The position numbers were made by a program, and so were the translations under genes. From Membranipora membranacea (Eukaryota > Bryozoa > Gymnolaemata > Cheilostomatida > Membraniporidae): DNA of 64,000 nt. Shown in pieces: positions 35,901 through 48,000 of this stretch; the first letter of the stretch is position 1, and every line of letters begins with the position of its first letter. Location: NCBI GenBank assembly GCA_914767715.1, contig OU612075.1, positions 8,742,001 through 8,806,000 of the forward strand. The letters are read 5' to 3'. The notes below the pieces were generated by a model. The model was given only the letters and a program-made list of their open reading frames with translations, was not told where the DNA came from and searched no databases.

Positions 35901-37034
35901 TGACCTGATACTGTCACAGAGTATGAAGGATATATCTATAAGAGTATGTCTATAGGATATATCCTTACTCTGTGATACTGTATTCGTATTGCACTTCTGG
36001 GCTCGCTTCAGGTGTCAAAGTATTACAAAACATGTAGGATGCTTGATGTATAAAGTATTTTGACACCATGGCAGTTGATTTCTCCCAAACCAAGAATACT
36101 GTTTTCAACCTTATCAATACAAAACCAACCAGTGGCTCTTTAGAGCAGAATTTAGGATTTTACAACAGTGTGTTTTGGCTCATTTGTTGCGAACAAAAGT
36201 GTCATTTCGCGATCCTATGTCTAGCTTTTTCCTCATCTAAGAAGAAGGAACAGTACCCTACCTTTGGTTTCTCCAGTTCATCACAAGGATGACACTCAAG
36301 GTCAACTTTCCTCCTCCTCCCCGTAGCGGAGTTGACAACGGCTTGACATTGCTTCACCGATGCATTGTGGGTAAGAGGAAATAAGAATACAGCGGGTCCA
36401 GATGAGACAAAGTTGTTACTGAATCTGAGAGTGACAGAGACATCACCGATTAGTCCGTTTATCGTCACGAACAGTTTAATATCCGCTATCCTCACTGAAA
36501 CAGAAATTAGAAAATCCAGAGAATAAGGCAGACAAATTCATCTCAATTCAGGAGGAATCTTTTAGGATTATGTGAGTTTGAAAAAGTATCGTTGATTTTG
36601 TTGCAAGATAATAGATCCTGGCAAAGCTAATAGTTAGCTAACTGTAAGACAAAGCCATCTATTCATGCAGAATACAATGATGAAATAAATTATTTACTTC
36701 ATGTGCCCTTGTTATGTTGAGATTTGTCGTTCACAAGTGAATACATTCAAACAAGATCATAAAGATTGCAGATGAATTTTATGAGCAATGCATCACATAA
36801 ACATATTGGAACAGGGTACATTGGCAGATATCCCACAATGCAATTTTCTTCTTGAACTCCGTTGGTGACATGATCGTTCTATCCATTGAGTTGATATCCC
36901 TAGGAAATCCAAGAAACGGCATTATGGGATACTACAATATATGGTCATAGTTACTCACCTGGCTTGAGTTCAGAGCTAGAAGTGATCTTACCATCTCTCC
37001 CGGCATATGTATAAACACCCCACCGATGCTTCAT
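21618..37034 (-). CDS. VIT and VWA domain protein, VWA5A/VWA5B-like (complete)
   Basis: Seventeen exons give an open frame of about 1178 codons: 36959-37034, 36262-36494, 35549-35732, 32174-32313, 31570-31672, 30983-31105, 29800-29923, 29152-29296, 28422-28616, 27797-27958, 27267-27465, 26732-26925, 25565-25749, 25021-25259, 24576-24635, 23068-23226, 21618-22633. The VIT domain is followed by a VWA domain with an intact metal site, the VWA5-family C-terminal region, then a long Ser/Gln/Pro-rich tail. Length is nearer to VWA5B (about 1200) than VWA5A (about 790). An in-frame TAA lies 12 bases upstream of the chosen ATG. No signal peptide or membrane helix is seen, so a cytoplasmic protein is likely. 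The biochemical role of the family is poorly defined. The exon ending at 27267 uses a non-obvious GTCAGG donor; the more obvious site at 27262 breaks the frame. Confidence 0.88.
23728..23805. repeat. Perfect-arm hairpin
   Basis: Arms 23728-23751 and 23782-23805 are perfect 24-base inverted repeats (GAATACATCTGTACCCTAAA onward). The stem extends imperfectly inward, leaving a small loop. Intronic; probably a small MITE. Confidence 0.85.
27041..27061. repeat. TA microsatellite
   Basis: Ten TA dinucleotides in an intron of the VWA5-like gene. Confidence 0.95.
28422..31105 (-). other. VWA domain exons of the VWA5-like gene
   Basis: Exons 30983-31105, 29800-29923, 29152-29296 and 28422-28616 encode the VWA fold. 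The metal-ion-dependent adhesion site is intact: D-R-S-G-S (reading EYILCIDRSG then SMYGNKIE), a Thr in FATNIYG, and the Asp of VYLITDGAVEN. The DxSxS motif is split by a phase-1 intron inside the glycine codon. VFTFGLDRTASRHLV matches the strand and helix after the metal site in VWA5A. Confidence 0.92.
33177..33227. repeat. GC-rich perfect hairpin
   Basis: GCCTGGGCAGGCTGTCGGGG at 33177-33196 and its exact complement at 33208-33227 around an 11-base loop, standing out from AT-rich flanks within the 3.2-kb intron of the VWA5-like gene. Confidence 0.9.
33228..35421. other. Long intron of the VWA5-like gene
   Basis: Part of the 32314-35548 intron. No exon-like or gene-like content was recognised. 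Confidence 0.5.
35422..35451. repeat. 30-base perfect palindrome
   Basis: CAGAGACTATAGATATATCT followed by ATAGTCTCTG reads the same on both strands. It has no loop and lies near the end of the long intron. Confidence 0.9.
35911..35980. repeat. Imperfect hairpin repeat
   Basis: TGTCACAGAGTATGAAGGAT and the following ATATCTATA are mirrored by the inverted TATAGGATATATCCTTACTC and TGTGATACTG. Intronic small foldback sequence. Confidence 0.7.
36829..36930. mobile_element. Short MITE with TATCCCACAATGC ends
   Basis: The left end TATCCCACAATGCAATTTTC and the inverted right end TATCCCATAATGCCGTTTC define a 102-base element in the first intron of the VWA5-like gene. Related ends (CATTGTGGGAT) occur near 23968, 26237 and 40340. 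Confidence 0.65.
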
Positions 37035-39219
37035 CTTAACAACACCTTAGCAGTGTCACACAAACATTCACTAGATCCTTTCCCAAGAATACTGATATCC
37101 AAAGTAGTTTAGTGTAATTTAATTCGAGAGATATTCCGATTTTCCCAGAGGAGTAGTGTAATCCGAAATAGTTTAGCAAAACACAGCTAATCAGCAGGAT
37201 GGTGACCTGAGGTAGACAGTTCAGCTCATTTTTCAACTATCCATCTATTATGGTCAACTACCTTATAACAAGTCTATTAATACCGTAAGTATCAAAACAC
37301 ATGGTATATATTGCCGATATTCACAGCATGTCAGTTGTTTTATCCATGTGCAGCTTGAATGAATATTGAGACTTGACTGACAAGTCCTTTCTGTTTTATT
37401 ATATGTGTGAGTTGAATAGCCCTGTACTGCTACGGCAATTATCAAGATTGTAGCAAGGCACAGCTATTGAAGTCTTTTGTATGAGAGCAGTGTAATTGAT
37501 TTTTTTAAAGCACTAATGTGATTATAATAGGTCTAGCCAATGAGCTGCTAGCCATATCTGGTATTGATGTACACACACAATATATTCTCAGTCACATGTG
37601 TAATAAGGATTTGTCAAATTTGGTGAAACTCTTGTGCAGTAGAATTAAACTTTATGAGATCTGATTTAAATTTAAGTGCCACTCATGCAGTGTAAGTATA
37701 TTTGTGACATCATAATTATAGGTTTGAGTAAATCTAATCAAGGAGCCTCTAACTCCTTGATCTAATGTTATAACTTCAAGCTTAGCTGTTGTAGGATAAT
37801 TTTGGTTATGAAATTATGTTACAGATACTTTTTCTGTGACAGTAATGGGTGGAACGGACAGTTTCAGTTTACTGAGGTGAATATAAAGTGTAATGCAGTA
37901 TAATATAATGTAATGTTATGTTTTGGTAGGTACTGCTCTATAACGATAACGATAAGTAACAGTGCATATCATAATAAAGAAATCAAAGTTGCACAGAGTA
38001 CTCAAGATTACAGGTAGTTTTTACTACATGTGAGAAACTATTGTGTTTACTGCTGTGTCTCTGGTCATGTAGAGCATGAGTTGGAAAACCTTTATTTTGT
38101 TGTTTATGAAAGGGGTAACGGTTTTTTGTATTATAGTCATCACAACAGGAATGTCGTTTTATGTTGAGAACAAACAGTTTGAAAACACAGGTAAAATTTT
38201 CATTTTTCAATGAAACTCCTGTCAAATTCATTCTAAGTGTGTAGTCCACAGGGTGTGACTCAAGTTAAATTATAGAAAAAATATTGAGAGTTGTCTTTAC
38301 AATGAAGTAGGGAAGACAATTCATTGATTGATCACCCAAAACCTAAACTATACAAGATTTCGTATCACTTGGTGTAATCATGATTAAATTATCCTTTTTC
38401 AATTTTGTTTTAAGGGATCGACATTAAATAAAACATTTGTCTATATGGAATCATTGATTTGTGATTAGATTTCTGCGTTTTAATGAATTAAGCATTGAAA
38501 ATAAATATGAAAAATACTCCATCAAACCATGTTCATATCTCGTAAGGCAACTCCGAACCTGCAAAGGTAATTTCAAATACCGAGTAAAATTTATTCAGTA
38601 GGTCGAGTTGAGTGCTGTATCATACTCCCATCAATACAACCCATATAAATTATAAAGAACATAAAGATAGTGGAAATATTAAAATAGAGTATAAAACTTC
38701 AATATCACTGAGCTTTCTTTGTCCCAAACATACCATACCCACACGACCAACTGACACCAATGAGATCACATACCGTTCATTTTCTACTTTTTTTCTTTTT
38801 CTAAAATAAATGAAACATTGTCCCATTACCCAAGGATAGTTTATTTTTATTGTGTCAGGTTTCTTTTAGACTGTTGAAACTTTTCTTATTATGTATCTCA
38901 GGGTTATTACTCATTATCACCACTAGGTTTTAGATCAGCTGTAGGAAAGTCAGGCTGTTTAAGATTGTACTTTAATCTAAAATGGTTAATCACTGGAATT
39001 ATGCCGCAGCTTTTTGTCAGCAGCAGTGCAACTTATCTCTGACTAAGCAAGCAATGTTGGCTGCTTGTTTTGGCACCACAAGAAAAAATTGATTTGCCTC
39101 CCAATATTTTTGACGCTAGCTGTTCAATTTTTGTCGCTAGCCGATAGCTGCTATATTCATGACAGCCTCAGTGAATGGTGGAGTAAGGACAATTTTTACA
39201 TCTTCTATATTTGAGCTAT
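37035..39219. other. Intergenic between receptor and VWA5-like gene
   Basis: No gene seen. On the minus strand it should hold the receptor 3' UTR (AATAAA motifs at 38840-38845 and 38846-38851) and the VWA5-like promoter. Confidence 0.5.
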
Positions 39220-42051
39220 TCAATAATCTAAATTATCAACAACTTCACCAACCTTCTTTTTTTCTTTCTTCTCTTTTTTGGGTTTGACTTGCTTTACTTG
39301 AGTTGGGGTGTCATACTGTAGTCTTGTTGGACGTCTGAAGAATGGTCTGCGAGAAAGTGGAGTCCTTGGTGTTAATTCTCCGGGTCTCTGCAAATATGTT
39401 TGGTTTGCAGAATTGGGCAGCCCAGCAGTTTGTGAGGAAGAAGGTGACCAATTCTAAAAGAGTTATATAAAGAGCTGATTACCAATCGACAATAATCAAA
39501 TTAGCGTAATTCTCCAGCAGAGAGAATGGAAGTCCATTCTCCCTGTTTCCAGTAGGACCAAATTTAAAAAAGTGGCCGCTTCATCATTTAGCCAATGTGT
39601 TAGCTCTTATTAGTTTAGTGGGGGTTCAGCGAATCGAAGCCAAAACCATGGCTTATTATTATAATTCATATTTATAAAAATGGTATAACACAGTCTTAAC
39701 ATTGCAAAGGCAGCATTATACTATAAATATAACACATCAGAATTATCTGAACCAAACTAACCTGATTTGGGGTGGTTGATCCACTATTTCCTTTGTTAGC
39801 ATCAGTCATAGCAAGAGTTAGAGTCAGAGTCTGTTAATACAAGAAGAACGGTTTAGCAGTCTAATACGACTGGGCCACTGAATTAGATTCTTCTCTTAGA
39901 ATGGAAATAGTATCATAGCGTTATACGGTTAGGACACTAAACACAGGAACCCATCTGACTGTTATCTGATTGGCTGTCCCTAGTAGCATGAATAATTAGC
40001 CTGAGAAATTGTCTTGTTAACAAAATTGCAAACAGTAATTATACCCCATACAGTGTCGATGATTAGGGCATTTCTAGATTGCTACTAGGGACTGGCTATT
40101 TTTGCAAGCCCTTTGTTTTGCAAAAGAAAGCTAATGATGCTATTCCAGAAATGGAATTCAATGGACTGGGCAAAATGACCCTCTTAAAAAAATCTCCTAA
40201 TGCAGTTCTCTGGAAATCCCATAGACAAAACACATATACAAAACATTTGTATATGGGAAATCCCATAGAACTCTAGCAGATGACCCTTTTTATATAAAAG
40301 CTTGACTTGAATTTACCCAGAAATCCAAGCCAAGATCGCATTGTGGGAATGTTGAAAAATGTGCCCATAAGACACAGTGATATTCAGATGACCCTAGAAT
40401 ATCGATATTATCATGGCATGATGTTTCTACAAGTAGAAACCTATAATTGACTATGAAAGACAAACCTGATTAGGAGAGAGCTGCCCAATGTTTTGTCCAG
40501 CAGTATTTTGCGGTGCGGGAGCCTGTAATTGTATGTATAATATGTATATCTAATAATTCTTACATTGAGACATCAATCAAATACTACCAACATCTGCTCA
40601 ACAAGTTATGTATAGGCATTTTATCTGTCTTGGCTAAAATTTGTGTGTCTAAAATCAAGAGGTAATTCACTTAACACATGTCAAATAGTTGAAACGTTCA
40701 ATTACAAGTTTGCAGGAAGGTTGGAGCCTATAATACCCAGTAGTTAGTGATCGACATTAAGATTCGAACCCAGAATCTTCAACATATTGCGCTGAAGGCC
40801 TGGTAATATTACCAACTGAACCATCACATATGATTGAGTATGACAATACAAACAAACCTGGCGATGAGATATCAGTGGGCGTGGTGGTGGTGGTGGTGGA
40901 GGCGGTGGAGGTGGTGGTGATGGTGGAGGTGTAGGTGGTGTATTCTGCTTTGGCTGTATAGGTTCCTGTATAACAACAATAAAACAACAATGGGAAAAGG
41001 TCAACAACATAAACATTTATTATTTCAAGCAGTTGTCTCTCCTTCTGAGAACTTGAAAAAATGTGTTAGAAAAACCTTGACAGAAAGCAAAAAGAACAAT
41101 ATAGAAAGCACTCGGCAAAGAAAGACATAGGTAATGTAAATATATAATATGTAAAAGGATTATGCATAAAATCGAACCTTTCTTGGTGCTGGTTGCCTTG
41201 CTTTTCTTCTAAAAGGACTACTGCGGGGACTAGGAGCAGGGCTGTTTGTGGGACTAGGAACACGGCTAGGGCCAGGACTTGGGCGGGTACTAGGGCCGGG
41301 ACTTGGGCGGGGGCTAGGGTCTGGAATAGGAACAGGATCTTCCTGTAACATTGAACAAAGTATTTTTAGTCTTATGTGGCAAAGGATGGTACTGGTAAAA
41401 TACCTAAGGTTCAATCCCTCGCATAACACAATACACATTGGTAAGTATATGAACAACACAGCAAACTCAGTTTGCAACTCAGTTTCTTACACCAAACCCC
41501 TCATACCAAGTCAACGAGTCATACTTGCTAAAATACACATTCCTCCTGTTTCAAGCAGCTTGACTTTGACAAAGGACATATATAGATTAGACATTGAATA
41601 GTTGTACCTAACCATCTGTGGGCTATGTTTGGTCCCACCGACCAATCAGAGTCATTGGCTAAGTTGCGCCTTGTCTGTTTAGTGTGAAAGAAGAAATGAG
41701 CTAGAAAAAGTGTAGCTACTATTGAGAAATAGGTCTTGGTTCACTAATAAGCTCAATGACACAGTGAAATATAAAGAATCTAAACACATTTAGAAGCAAC
41801 TAACCCATCTGCGTTCTATGGGGGGAAGCGGTCTTTCAGTGTTGTTGGTTGTTACTGGCGTCCTAATCTTTGGATCTTCTCTGGGAGGTAGGGGATAATC
41901 ATTTTTTTGATATTCGTTTCTGGCAGCTGGATAGTTGATGCTTGGGTCCGTCTGCTCATCTTCATAAGCACCATGATCTATATAATCATCCTCCATATCC
42001 TCCTCGTAAGTAGTCTGATGACGCTTTGCCGTTGTGAGTTTATTGGGTTTT
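39220..42051 (-). other. Cytoplasmic tail of the receptor: Tyr/acidic then Pro-rich
   Basis: Exons 41805-42051, 41178-41342, 40858-40965, 40466-40522, 39762-39830 and 39220-39453; all but the first are phase 0 to 0. The first has acidic tyrosine motifs (TYEEDMEDDYIDHGAYEDEQ) and two SH3-type proline motifs (YPLPPRE, PLPPIERRW). The second is a PSPGPS-like repeat. The third has a run of 12 prolines (EVH1/profilin/SH3-type ligand). The last is basic (KPKKEKKEKKK) and ends NLDY-stop. I infer coupling to actin regulators or tyrosine kinases, based only on motif type. Phase-0 symmetry would allow exon skipping without frameshift. Confidence 0.82.
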
Positions 42052-45000
42052 CTGAAACAAATTACGCTAAAGGTATATGTTAGTATATAAAGATTGCATC
42101 TAATGGTTATTGTTTGACACAAAGAAATATTATGCATTAGAAGTACAATATAATCCCACAATCCCATACCAGTTTAAATGGGTAGTAAGCCCAAATGTGA
42201 GAATATAGAGATCAACAATGCATACCAAGCAAAAAGGAGTTTCCTGATAGTCCTGAATCTCTAAATTTAGCAACTGCTTTGTCTGGAATGATTGACTTAC
42301 TCTGTTTTCTCCACGTAGTGATGATCTCTACGACAGCCATAGACAATTCCAAATAAGATAAATATCAGCAGAAGTATACCGAGAATGATAAGTAGGTACA
42401 CCCACCAAGGTAGATCGGCTGAAAGTGAGTATTAGAGTATTGTGTCTTGTTTTATGTTTCATTGAGAAATTTAAAGTTTAGTAGCATAAAATATACTGGT
42501 TTGAAGTGGTGATGAGGCCCACATGTGCAATAGCTTTGACAAGGTCGCGGCTAGGTTTCACAAGGCCAATCACCATCCCAAACGATTATTAACAAAGTCA
42601 ACACCCCAAAGCCAAGTGGTGGCATCTGAGAGCTGCTTTCAAGACGCCCAACTCTTCACAGATCTCAGGTTGTCTGATAGTTTGTTCCTCAGTGCTGTCA
42701 TTTGATATCGAGAACCTACGTAGGTAATAACTCGTTGTGGAGTAACATAAATGGTATCACTGTGAGTGATATTGAAAATAGTGAAAATGCTTTACGTGAC
42801 ATGATCTCTTATAGGTCATGAAGCGACATTAGCAATGGTGATTGACCGCTACGATGAAATTGGGGCCTTATTGTGTTTGGATGATATCTGCTATAAAGCG
42901 AGCAACCACACAATTTAGTAGCCACTCTCTGTCAGGGTATAACCATTGTGTTAATATAGTATAGTATGTAGTATGTGGTATCTATAAGTTAAACCAACCA
43001 GCAGCATAATATCTTATATAAGTATAAGTTTACAAGTTCGAGGCAAACAATGAACTAAAAAAGTAAAACAATAAGGTTGTTTACCCATTGAATCTGTAAA
43101 GAAGACATCAAAGGCATTTCACATACTATGAGAAATTCAATGTGAAAACCAAAAATATTTCGTATGACATGCTTATAACTTTGGAGTTTGATGAAGCTTT
43201 ACCTGTTTGATAGTCGAGACACAGTGTTCTAGCCAATGTTGTCGCTCTGATTGGATGGTGGTTGAGAGCCAACAACCAATGACCAATCAGATCAGAGCCA
43301 ACGTATTGGCTACAGCCTACAGTAAATCTAACAGCTCAAATAATTTTTTTTGCAGTAATGGCTGAACGATATGCTCAGTCAATCTTAAAGTGACAGTCCT
43401 ATTAGAAAAGTGGATATAATACCCCAGTAACTCAAATATTGTGAGTTCATAGGGCAAATCAAAATAATAAAAAAATGAAAATTGTGGAAAATAGCATTTT
43501 AGTTTTTTAAAAATATTTTAGCAATGATCATAGTGGATCATAGTGATCAGGGGGAGGCAATAAATCACTATGATCCACTATGATCCCAATTTTCAGACTT
43601 CGCAGCAGTTTTACTGCAACTATGTTCACAGGCTGTTTCGTTTCATATGCCCAAATGACTTTTCAGCCTGAGATCTTTAAAACCATACCAACCATGGCCT
43701 AGTAGTACTGTCACTTTAAGAGTAGAGGTGCACTGTGCAGTTATCGCAATCATTGACATTTAAAAGTGAGAAACTCACCCTCCAGTGATTCTGTGTTTTC
43801 AACGCCTGATGAGTCAATGATAACACATTGCCCTGTCACCCTGTCAGCTTGGTCTGCATCCTGACACTGACATGTAGAAACAGGTTCCCCATCGGAACCA
43901 GTCACTTCAACTCTATCTGTACAGATAACCCTCCTCGGGCCTTCGGTCATCCAATCACAATCCTGCTGAATTTGGCACCGCACTGTAAGTGATTTAAACC
44001 GTTAGTAATCAGGTTCTTTTTAATTTGAAAACACTATGAATTCCTCTTGTGACAAATAGGTTAAAATGTTTGATATCATGTGATAAAATTGCTACCATAC
44101 ATTCTTCTCGCAACTTGGAGTACATCAATTTCAAAATAACAGTTTTTTCAAAAGTCTTTGTGTAAAAAAACTTTGAAGCGGTAACAATGAACTTACATTA
44201 CCACATTTATATCCTGTTGTCAAGACCTTTATTATCGGTGCAGAGTATCAGTTCAGAATTATGGCAGCAGAGACAAACCAGCATTGCTTTTGATGTATAA
44301 GCAATTGAAGCGCGTCTAGACCAACAACACAATGGGGTCGGTCAGCATCAATTACATAGCAGCTGAGAATTAACCAATGCGTTGGCTCTCATTGGCTGGT
44401 GGAAGCCAGCCAGCCAATAAGAGCCAACACAGGCTACTGAAAACTATCATATGCCGCTTTTCTAGCACCGCCTTACATGAAAGCAGAGAATATGTAATTA
44501 CCTGGTCCGGCTTCACATTCCTGTTGCGTGCCGCCGGCTGTGACATTTTGCAGTACTGTACCACTGGGACAGTAACAGAAGCCTAGTAAGTGACATTCAC
44601 TACCTGCAACTGATCCGCAGTCTGCGTGACCTGAGCAGTCAGTTCCAGTTTTTATCTGCGTGTTAACATCACTGTTATCTGAAAAATAAAACAACTGTAT
44701 GTACAAACTCCCATTTTTAAGATGATGAATCATTTATCTGTGCAGTCCTTTCAAACTTTCAGGCATGGTGACACCAGATTAATGGGTTTCAATCAGGGAA
44801 TTGATTAGCTCCGATCTTCCATTGACTTAGATTCTAAAACTATAGGATGAGCTAGTCACCATAAGATGACAATTAAAAACTCCAAAGCATTAACTTTTGA
44901 GACAGGATAACACCAGTTGAGGTTAGTAAACTTGAGTTGTCTTTTCTCGAGGTGTACCTTAAGGCTGCCGTTCACCATGGGGGCTGCTTGCACACAAGGC

Positions 45001-48000
45001 TGTCTTTAATTTCTTCAGAGAAAAACAATGCAATCTTTGATCTTAAAATTCTCATCTTCAGAATGAATTCTTCAAAACGACTGATTGACTGAACATTAAA
45101 CGGCTGAACCTTAATCTGAAGAACTGAGCCAGCATTGTGCAAAATTGAAAAGTAAATGAAAGTGATCTCTTGGATTTTGCGTCAAAATGGGGAAGTTTTC
45201 TCTTCAGTATTCATTCAAACTGACAAATTCATTTGTTCAACTTTAAAATACCCAATCTCAAATCTTCAGTAAAATACATGGGGAACCCCACTAGCTCATG
45301 ATAAGTTTGTAGGATAATTTGAATAATCACACATCTTTATTGGGTTTGCTTTTGCGTCATAGCAGTCAGAGGGATCTGCCACACTTGCATAGAGAGCGTC
45401 TTACCTCTGCATCTGTATACGTTTATATTGGTTGTCAGTTCATCCTTTTCGCAGATCATCCAGATATATGGACAGGGATTAGGGATGCAAGAAGCTGGTA
45501 AATAGAATATATATGTCGTGAGAAGTTTTCTGTCATATATCTTTGGAATTTTGTGATACCGAGTCAAACTTTTGCCAGGTTTTGATGAATGTGAGTAAAC
45601 CCAAACAATGTCTGTAGCAGCCATCCTAAATTACTGAACCTGATGAAGTACAGAATGGCTTTTGATCAGCTCAAATCCGTAATATATTCAAATTGTAGTG
45701 ATAAATATGTGACACAAGAAAACTGTAAATGCATAAATATTTAGCCAATGTGCGGGCTTTGATTGGCTGGCGGGAGGGAGTAATTTAGTTTCACTTTCAC
45801 TTATCTCAATAGATCCTTTCATTTACTGCCATTGGCTCTCTTTCCCACCCAACAGCCAAGCAGATGGTTTTTTTAATATCTTACAATGGGGGTCACAATC
45901 AGCGTCCATCATGCCCCCAGGGCAAAAACAGGCTGTCTGTTGTATCTCACTATGACATGCTGCAAAAGGCTGACATTTAGGTTCTGTGGCCTCACATGCT
46001 GTAGTACATTCACCAGTGGTATTGTTAACCACACTGATGTCATAACATTGACAGGTGGAACTAGGTGTCCCATCCGCACCTGTCGCTTGAATTCTATCCG
46101 TACAGATCACATCCCCGGCATCACCAGACAACCAATTACAATCCTGCTGGTCATTACACTGCACTGCAGAGAAATTTGAGTTTCATCAGAAATGACAGAT
46201 GTATTTTTTTTGGTATTATCGGAATGCTCTTAATACTGGGAGTAGCATTATAGGGACCTAGTGTACACCATACCCTTTAAAAATGATTTAAACTTTGATT
46301 AAAATAAAATATGGGGCCCTGATGGGGTCTTCCCAGTGTTTATATCCCCTGCGGAATGCGGAAGCAAAAGGGCTGTGGAGAAAAGGGATATAGGCATGCG
46401 AAAAAAAGAGATCTTTTGACCATAAATGCCTTATGCTACTAAATCACTTGAAATTGGATATCATTTCTAAGCTTACTGCCTCCACTGCAGACTTGCAGCC
46501 TATGGTTGAGGGACAACTTCGAAATCAAAAGTTAATTTAAAAAAAAAAAGTTAAAACTTCAGAGAACTTGTCAGCGTCTTGAGAACCTATGAGCTTGTAT
46601 AACTTTTTGAGCTCTTTGAAATGAAACGCAAAATGAGATTCTTTTTGAATGCAAGATCCACACTCTAGTAGCAAGTTCCTTTTATAACGAAGTATATGCA
46701 TCCCTTTTTCCCAACATTTTATGTTTGTGATAGGTTATTAATCAATCAATTACTCAATCAAAATGTTACTTTCCGGCAATAGCTGAAAATGTGGGTCAGC
46801 TCAGACTTTGAAGAGTGAACTGAAAAGTATTTTTTAGTAGGGCTGACAGTCATTGCCTGAATGACATTACATGATTTCTAAGATGTAAGAAACCTGACCT
46901 GGCCCTTCCAGACACTGTTGATTTTCGCTGCCTGCTCCGTCTGTAATGTTTTTCAGTACTGTACCACTAGGACAGTAGCAGACTGCCCCCGCCTCATGGC
47001 AGCGACTTCCTGGTATCGAACTACAGTCTGAGATCTCTGTAATCTGCGCGCAAGGCTTCTCTGTCTTTAGTTGGGCGCTAACATCTCTATTATCTAACCG
47101 AAAATCGAAAAAATTAAAGATTCATAGACAAGGAACGGGTTGAGTTGTTGTAGAATTTTAGGATTTATCATCACCTAACTCCAAATATTGCTTACACACT
47201 TTTTGGAATATCTTCTAGAATATGATACATAATAGCCCTGAAAATTGATGGACCGATGTGATGAAGCATGGAGATTCCAAATCTGGCAACCATCAGGCTT
47301 TCATGTTATCATGTCTATGACTCTTTAATATGGATTATATTGTGTGACTGGAGAGAGAAGTTTATTAATATTTAAGAGAGTGACACATCAATCCAGCCAT
47401 CAAGTTCTGAGCTCAACATTATTGGTTATCTAGTGAAAGCCCTCAAACTGTTTAAATCGATTCAAGACAATGGGAAACAGAAAAATTCAGAAAGAATACC
47501 TCTGCATCTGAAGACGAGGGAATCAGTTACTAACTCATCTCTCTCGCAGGTCATCCAGGCAAAGGGACAGGGCTTTGGGTCGCAGGTATCTGGCAAAAAG
47601 AATGCAAATGTGAGGTTAGTAATCCGCCATGACTTTAAAAGTTCAATGACTACACACAGATCGATGCATGTTATAGTCAGGAAGTTACTCATAAAGTTAT
47701 GTAAAATTCTCAAAGGGAAAAAACCAATGACTTGTAATGTTTGTGATTGGCTGAGATTCATGAAAAGATGAGGTTTTCAGTCAATGTGAATACTGGGCAA
47801 GGGTCCGACTACTATGTGCTAATCCAAAAAAAGTCTGTAGCTGCTATACCTGATAGCTGAGTCTTGAACTTGATTAAAACCATCGGTCCACAGGCTCCCC
47901 ACAAATCATCAGGTTGGTAAAGCAAAGATCTTGATCTAAAGGTGAATGCTTGATAGGGGTGGTGGTTGGTGGTGAAAGGGAGACCGATTCAGGTACAACT

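Larger units (their letters stand above)
31570..36494 (-). other. VIT domain exons of the VWA5-like gene
   Basis: Exons 36262-36494, 35549-35732, 32174-32313 and 31570-31672 encode the VIT (vault inter-alpha-trypsin) domain and linker. Marks are DVSVTLRFSN, VFLFPLTHNASV, LGVISPADDIEITLQYAILL and VRFVFPTFLPRK, matching the family's FPLD, 'L-G-x-L-x-x-G-x-x-V-x-V-x-L-x-Y' and 'R-F-x-L-P' elements. The intron at 32314-35548 is unusually long for this gene (3.2 kb). Confidence 0.85.

Noticed and set aside
41248-41601. Plus-strand open frame rich in Gly/Leu/Arg
   Set aside because: It is the complement of the PSPGPS-repeat exon of the receptor; composition comes from that exon and no splice or start context supports it.
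42310-42710. Single-pass protein on the plus strand at 42523-42705
   Set aside because: Short open frame in an intron with no start context and no recognisable features.
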